A stretch of 64,000 nucleotides of DNA from Desulfovibrio intestinalis. GTDB taxonomy: Bacteria; Desulfobacterota; Desulfovibrionia; Desulfovibrionales; Desulfovibrionaceae. Positions within the stretch are counted from its first letter, which is position 1. Each line of letters starts with the position of its first letter. Made by a program: the position numbers and the translations under genes. The notes below the pieces were generated by a model. That model ran no database searches, was not told the origin of the DNA, and saw only the letters and a list, made by a program, of their open reading frames with translations. The stretch lies in NCBI RefSeq assembly GCF_014202345.1, contig NZ_JACHGO010000005.1, positions 1-64,000 on the forward strand, written 5' to 3'. Shown here piece after piece: positions 59,921 to 64,000 of this stretch.

Positions 59921-60976
59921 ATGGACGAATTTGTATATAAATTTTTGAAGCACACCGGGCCTATATTGTGTCTTGATATAGGCAGCGGCACGCAAGATGC
60001 TCTTTTGGCGCGCCCTGGGCTTGAGTGTGAAAACTGGCCAAGGTTCGTTCTTCCCGCTCCCGCCCGTATGGTGGCGCAGCGTATACGCGAACTGACGTTA
60101 CTGCGCCGCGATATCTGGCTTTATGGCAACAATATGGGCGGTGGTTTTACACAGGCAATCAAAGAGCACCTGGCTGCTGGCTTCAAGGTCAGATCCACCC
60201 CAGCTGCTTCGCGCGGCATTCACGACAGTGAAGACGTTGTGCGTAAAATTGGCGTGGAGTTCGCCGCCAACTGTCCTGAAAACAGTGTGCCCATCTTTTT
60301 GTCGGACTATGCCCCCGATTTCTGGGCTGGCCTGTTACGCACATCCGGTCTGCCGCAGCCTCATCTGGTTTTGGCCGCGGCTCAGGATCACGGCTATCAT
60401 GTTGGTGGCAACCGTCAGGCAAGAATGTGCATGTGGAGCCATCTTTTGGCTTCTTCTGCCGATCCGGCAGAGTGGATATATTCCTCACCGCCTCCTGCTC
60501 TGACCCGCTTGCTTCCGCTGCATGAAAAAACAGGTGGCCCTGTTGCAGATACAGGCACCAGCGCCCTGCTGGGCGCTTTGTGCGACGCTGAAGTTATGGA
60601 ACGAAGCTTCCGTGAGGGGGTAACCTTCATTAACGTGGGCAATGGGCACACAGTGGCGGCCCTTCTCTATAAAGGGTTGGTGCGCGGTATATATGAGCAC
60701 CATACGGGCATGCGGGATCTGGAGCAGCTGTTGCACGACCTGGAAGAGTTCCGCAAACACTGGCTGCCTGCCGAAGAAGTGCAGTCCACAGGTGGTCACG
60801 GCACGGCTTTTGGCCCTTATTGCGAAGAAGCCGGAGGGTACGAACCCACCTATATCACCGGACCCAAGCGGGCTTTATTGCAAGGATACGGGCGGTTTCT
60901 GGCGCCGCACGGCGATATGATGCTTGCAGGCAGTTTGGGATTGCTATGGGGCTGGGCGAGGCTGCACAGCAACTGA
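59921..60976 (+). CDS. DUF1786-family protein (ASKHA-like fold, unknown role)
   Basis: A 351-residue protein starting with ILCLDIGSGTQDALL, a phosphate-1-like loop of the actin/Hsp70/sugar-kinase fold, and with ADTGTSALLGAL and FINVGNGHTVAAL later, as in the DUF1786 proteins sometimes labelled pyruvate formate-lyase activating-like. No radical SAM cysteines are seen, so that label should not be read as an activity. The start follows GGAGAGAG. It lies outside the island, in ordinary chromosome, 100 bp after the tRNA and in the same direction as paaK. Confidence 0.7.
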   Translation: MDEFVYKFLKHTGPILCLDIGSGTQDALLARPGLECENWPRFVLPAPARMVAQRIRELTLLRRDIWLYGNNMGGGFTQAIKEHLAAGFKVRSTPAASRGIHDSEDVVRKIGVEFAANCPENSVPIFLSDYAPDFWAGLLRTSGLPQPHLVLAAAQDHGYHVGGNRQARMCMWSHLLASSADPAEWIYSSPPPALTRLLPLHEKTGGPVADTGTSALLGALCDAEVMERSFREGVTFINVGNGHTVAALLYKGLVRGIYEHHTGMRDLEQLLHDLEEFRKHWLPAEEVQSTGGHGTAFGPYCEEAGGYEPTYITGPKRALLQGYGRFLAPHGDMMLAGSLGLLWGWARLHSN

Positions 60977-61060
60977 CATGACGCTGTCTCTGAGCTTGAA
61001 GTAATCTGAAGATTTCACCTTGTGCGTTAATGACAATATTAGTGAAGGCGAGGAAAGGGC

Positions 61061-62359
61061 ATGGAAGTTTTTGATCCCGCGGAATTGTGGAGCCGGGAAC
61101 GCATTGAGGAAACACAGCTTGTCCGGTTGAAAAATACGGTAGGGCAGGCGCGCAAATGCGATTTTTATCGCCAGCGGCTTGACGAGGCCGGGATCGGCCC
61201 CGATTCTTTGCGCAGCCTGGACGATTTGCGCCGCATTCCCTTCACTACCAAGGAAGATCTGCGTACCCAGTATCCAACGGGTATGCTGAGCGTGCCTCAA
61301 ACGGAAATTGTGCGCATGCACTGTTCCAGTGGAACCACAGGGTCGCCTGTGGCCATCTGCCATACACAGAACGACATCAATTCGTGGGCTGACCTTATGG
61401 CCCGCTGCATGCACATGGTTGGCGTGCGCCGCGAAGACGTTTTTCAGAATATGTCGGGCTACGGCCTCTTCACCGGGGGGCTTGGTATCCACTTTGGCGC
61501 TGAGCGTCTTGGGTGTCTGACCATTCCCGCAGGTGCGGGCAATTCGCGTCGGCAGATCAAGCTGGCCAAAGACTTTCGCACGACAGTCGCTCATATTTTG
61601 CCGTCCTACGCGCTTATTCTGGGTGAACATCTGCGCAATATGGGCGAAGACCCGCGCGAGTTTCCATTGCGTGTTGCCCTTGTTGGCGCAGAGCCCTACA
61701 CAGAAGAATTCCGCCGCCGCATAGAAGGCCTTTTTGATATGAAAGCCTACAATTCCTACGGCTTGTCTGAAATGAACGGCCCGGGTGTGGCTTTTGAATG
61801 CCTTGAACAGAGCGGCATGCACTTGTGGGAAGACGCCTATATTCCAGAAATTATTGATCCTGAAACCTGCCAGCCGGTTCCTGACGGTGAAGTGGGCGAA
61901 CTGGTCATGACGTGTCTTTGCCGTCAGGGAATGCCCATTTTGCGTTACCGCACCCGCGATCTCACCCGCTTTATTCCCGGTGAATGCGGTTGTGGACGCC
62001 TGCACCGTCGTATGGACCGTATTCTTGGCCGCTCGGATGACATGTTCATCATCAAGGGCGTCAACGTTTATCCAATGCAGGTAGAGCAGGTCATCATGAC
62101 CTTCCCCGAAGTGGGGCAAAGCTATCTTATTCTGCTGGAAAATGATGGCATTGGCGATGTCATGCGTGTGCAAGTTGAAGTGCGGGATGAATTCTTTGTT
62201 GAAGACATGCGCGCATTGCAAAATCTGCAAAAAAGCATTGCCCAGCGGCTACGCGATGAAATCCTTATTACGCCAAAGGTTGAGCTTGTTCAGAGCAACA
62301 GCCTGCCGCGTACCGAAGGCAAGGCTGTGCGACTGCAAGATCTGCGCGCTAAAAAATAG
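61061..62359 (+). CDS. paaK: Phenylacetate-CoA ligase
   Basis: A 432-residue adenylate-forming enzyme that activates phenylacetate (or a related aryl acid) with CoA. The P-loop-like motif HCSSGTTGSPVAIC lies near residue 88, followed by MSGYGLFTGGLGIHFGAER, AYNSYGLSEMNGPGVAFEC and the C-terminal hinge GRSDDMFIIKGVNVYPMQ. Cysteines CGCGRL near residue 305 are common in PaaK. The start follows AGGAAAGGG. In sulfate reducers these are used in amino acid (Phe) or aromatic acid turnover. Confidence 0.92.
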   Translation: MEVFDPAELWSRERIEETQLVRLKNTVGQARKCDFYRQRLDEAGIGPDSLRSLDDLRRIPFTTKEDLRTQYPTGMLSVPQTEIVRMHCSSGTTGSPVAICHTQNDINSWADLMARCMHMVGVRREDVFQNMSGYGLFTGGLGIHFGAERLGCLTIPAGAGNSRRQIKLAKDFRTTVAHILPSYALILGEHLRNMGEDPREFPLRVALVGAEPYTEEFRRRIEGLFDMKAYNSYGLSEMNGPGVAFECLEQSGMHLWEDAYIPEIIDPETCQPVPDGEVGELVMTCLCRQGMPILRYRTRDLTRFIPGECGCGRLHRRMDRILGRSDDMFIIKGVNVYPMQVEQVIMTFPEVGQSYLILLENDGIGDVMRVQVEVRDEFFVEDMRALQNLQKSIAQRLRDEILITPKVELVQSNSLPRTEGKAVRLQDLRAKK

Positions 62360-62368
62360 GTCACCTAT

Positions 62369-62974
62369 ATGGATTTTTTGCCTTTTCCCTTGGCAAGCCT
62401 GCTGGCGGGCGCATTCATCACATTGCTGTGCTTTGTGCTTGTGCTCAATGTTTTTGGTCTGCCCGCCAACTGGGTAATGCTGGGGCTGGTGGCCTTATGG
62501 AAAATGGCGCATCCTGCTTCAGAATCCATGAATATCTGGTTTTGGGTTATGATGGTGGGCTTGGCTCTTGTTGGTGAAGCTCTTGAGCTTGGCATGCAGA
62601 TCATCAAGGCCAAGCGCTACGGGTCCAGTTCATCAGGAACTTTTGCAGGTATGATTGGGGCTATTGCTGGGGCCATTTTACTGGCGCCGCTCTTCTTTGG
62701 CCTGGGGGCTCTTATAGGCGCAGTTGCTGGCGCATGGATAGGCTGCTTTATTATGGAAATGCTCAAAGGCCGCCCACTTCGTGAGTCGCTTGACGCTGCT
62801 TTCGGGGCGATGGTTGGCCGTTTTTTGGGCACTGTGTGCAAATGCGGAATTGGAGGAGCCATGCTGGCTCTGGCTGCCAGCCGTATCTGGCCGAAAGCTC
62901 CTGTTGAGATGCTGCCAGCAGCACCCGAAGGACCGCTTCAGCTGGTCATGGCCCTGGTGGGAGGTTTGTGCTGA
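62369..62974 (+). CDS. DUF456-like integral membrane protein
   Basis: A 201-residue membrane protein with about five hydrophobic segments and Gly-rich internal repeats (GMIGAIAGAILLAPLFFGLG and GALIGAVAGAWIGCF), the marks of DUF456. No function is known. Its start is 9 bp after paaK and its stop is one base from the TrmJ-like start, so the three probably form an operon. Confidence 0.75.
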   Translation: MDFLPFPLASLLAGAFITLLCFVLVLNVFGLPANWVMLGLVALWKMAHPASESMNIWFWVMMVGLALVGEALELGMQIIKAKRYGSSSSGTFAGMIGAIAGAILLAPLFFGLGALIGAVAGAWIGCFIMEMLKGRPLRESLDAAFGAMVGRFLGTVCKCGIGGAMLALAASRIWPKAPVEMLPAAPEGPLQLVMALVGGLC

Positions 62975-62975
62975 C

Positions 62976-63725
62976 ATGGCTTTATTGCTTGATGGCCTTG
63001 ATGTTGTTCTGGTCAAAACACGTTTTCCTGAAAATATAGGCATGGCGGCCAGGGCTTGCGTCAATATGGGATGTTCATCCCTGCACCTCGTAGACCCCGA
63101 GCGGTGGGACAGGGAAAAAGCCCGGCCCCTCGCTACGCCCAAGGGACAAGATTTACTGGATAGCGTGAATGTCTGTGCCGATTTGTCGCAAGCTGTCGCG
63201 CCTACAGCCCTTGTTGTAGGAACCACTGCACGCGTAGGCGGGTGGCGGCAATCATTGCTGTCTCCTGGTCAGGCTGCTGAAGCAATTGCTGAAGTGTTGG
63301 CCCGTGGTGAAAGAGTCTCGCTGGTTTTTGGGCCGGAAGACAGGGGCTTGAACAATGAAGAAATCACGCATTGTCACAAGCTTGTAACCATCCCCACGGA
63401 TCCGGCGGCAAGCTCGCTTAACTTGGCTCAGGCCGTGCTGTTGCTTTTATACGAATGCGCTAATGCCGTGCGCAACTGCCAGAGAAAAGAAAAGGGGGCT
63501 TCGGGCGAAAACCGGAGTGGTGGCAAATTAGCCACAGCTGCAGAGCAAGAGCGCCTGATGGAGTCGCTGAAAGATATGTTGCTGCGGCTCGATTACTTAC
63601 ATGGCGATAACCCAGAGTATTTTCTTATGCCTTGGCGTCGTCTCTTTACCCGGGCTGAATTGAGAAGGCACGAGTACGACGCGCTGATGGGACTTTGCAG
63701 GCAGGTGCGCCACAAACTTGGCTGA
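62976..63725 (+). CDS. trmJ: TrmJ-like SPOUT RNA methyltransferase
   Basis: A 249-residue SPOUT/SpoU-type 2'-O-methyltransferase: VLVKTRFPENIGMAARACVN at the start, ARGERVSLVFGPEDRGLNNE (motif 2) and SSLNLAQAVLLLLYE (motif 3, knotted SAM site). TrmJ methylates position 32 of tRNAs; the subfamily is chosen on the FGPEDRGL motif and length. ATG at 62976 is one base after the DUF456 stop. Confidence 0.9.
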   Translation: MALLLDGLDVVLVKTRFPENIGMAARACVNMGCSSLHLVDPERWDREKARPLATPKGQDLLDSVNVCADLSQAVAPTALVVGTTARVGGWRQSLLSPGQAAEAIAEVLARGERVSLVFGPEDRGLNNEEITHCHKLVTIPTDPAASSLNLAQAVLLLLYECANAVRNCQRKEKGASGENRSGGKLATAAEQERLMESLKDMLLRLDYLHGDNPEYFLMPWRRLFTRAELRRHEYDALMGLCRQVRHKLG

Positions 63726-63838
63726 TCTGCAACTTGCTGATAAATTTGAAAAGTTTGCATTTCAAAGTTGGCATTTTGCCAAAAGATGCAAATTTCGGCA
63801 AGATTCACGGTGCGTTGCGCCACGTTGCATGAACGTGC

Positions 63839-63877
63839 AGGATTAAAGCGTTTAGTTTTTCAATATTAAAACGCTCT
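63839..63877. promoter_or_regulatory. Imperfect inverted repeats after trmJ
   Basis: AGCGTTT and AAAACGCT are spaced about 15 bases apart near 63847-63876; upstream, TTGGCATTTTGCCAA (63765-63782 region) is another palindrome. They may be operators or a terminator for flanking genes outside the window. Confidence 0.3.
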
Positions 63878-63930
63878 AACTGACCAATTTTATATTCTAT
63901 TTTTTGTTTATTTTACTACACTTGTAGTTT

Positions 63931-63968
63931 ACCCACGATAGAGGAAATTCTTCCATCGTGGGTTTTTT
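63931..63968 (+). terminator. Intrinsic terminator near window end
   Basis: ACCCACGAT pairs with ATCGTGGGT around a 15-base loop, followed by TTTTTT. It ends transcription about 240 bp after trmJ. No gene lies between 63726 and the window end. Confidence 0.85.
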
Positions 63969-64000
63969 GTATGTTTTTTTCTATCCTTTTGACTCTATTT

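Noticed and set aside
60944..62230. 428-codon minus-strand frame across paaK
   Set aside because: Antisense artefact of GC-rich coding DNA; paaK motifs are on the plus strand.
63760..63785. Sigma-54 promoter (TTGGCATTTTGC) after trmJ
   Set aside because: The GG-to-GC distance is too short for a -24/-12 element; it is a small palindrome.

Overview
The window looks like a chromosome segment from a sulfate-reducing bacterium of the Desulfovibrio group. Pointers are a two-subunit periplasmic [FeFe] hydrogenase with its maturases, a tungstate ABC transporter beside a TunR-type regulator and a tungsten aldehyde:ferredoxin oxidoreductase, a Desulfovibrio-type porin, and NikR-like operators of the form GTGTTAC-N13-GTAACAC. 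Most of it appears to be accessory DNA inserted at a tRNA-Leu gene. Layout: (1) 1-6.8 kb is the end of one mobile element, with an IS3 transposase fragment, an excisionase-like protein, an archaeo-eukaryotic-type primase/helicase flanked by 9-bp iteron-like repeats, and a RepA-like ATPase. (2) At 6.7-7.1 kb a 92-bp copy of the tRNA-Leu 3' end plus its terminator sits between 130-bp inverted arms. (3) 7.4-19.9 kb holds IS relics, then a tungsten block (tunR-like regulator, tupABC, aldehyde oxidoreductase, MoaD-like and MoeB-like proteins, two MoeA paralogues), then a broken replication-type gene and a second excisionase-like gene. (4) 20.1-34.4 kb is a metal-uptake block, probably for nickel: TonB, a TroA-type ABC transporter, a TonB-dependent receptor, nikABCDE, two SAM methyltransferases and a porin. 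(5) 34.5-40.4 kb is hydG-hydE-hydA-hydB-hydF, preceded by two strong NikR-like sites. (6) 40.9-43.4 kb holds small accessory genes and relics. (7) 44.0-50.4 kb is a low-GC island with a HEAT-like/PD-(D/E)XK gene pair followed by a Septu-like ATPase + HNH pair, a candidate composite defence locus. (8) 50.6-57.7 kb is a mobile-element core: an ERF-like annealing protein, a Cas4/RecB-like Fe-S nuclease, a ParE/RHH toxin-antitoxin pair, and a MoxR-WGR / DUF3150-like / VWA trio. (9) A tyrosine integrase lies directly against tRNA-Leu(GAG), whose 3' end is the second copy of the 92-bp repeat. (10) 59.9-64.0 kb is ordinary chromosome: a DUF1786-like protein, phenylacetate-CoA ligase, a DUF456-like protein and a TrmJ-like methyltransferase. 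How the parts fit: the two copies of the 92-bp repeat bound about 52.8 kb, and together with the integrase they suggest a genomic island carrying tungsten, nickel and hydrogenase metabolism as cargo, with a second element in tandem to its left. The nickel block and the [FeFe] hydrogenase operon share NikR-like operators, which would couple nickel scarcity both to nickel uptake and to a nickel-free hydrogenase. The tungsten block would import tungstate, build the pterin cofactor and use it in the aldehyde oxidoreductase. No database search was run. Family names come from motifs read in the translations, and boundaries come from direct inspection of the bases.
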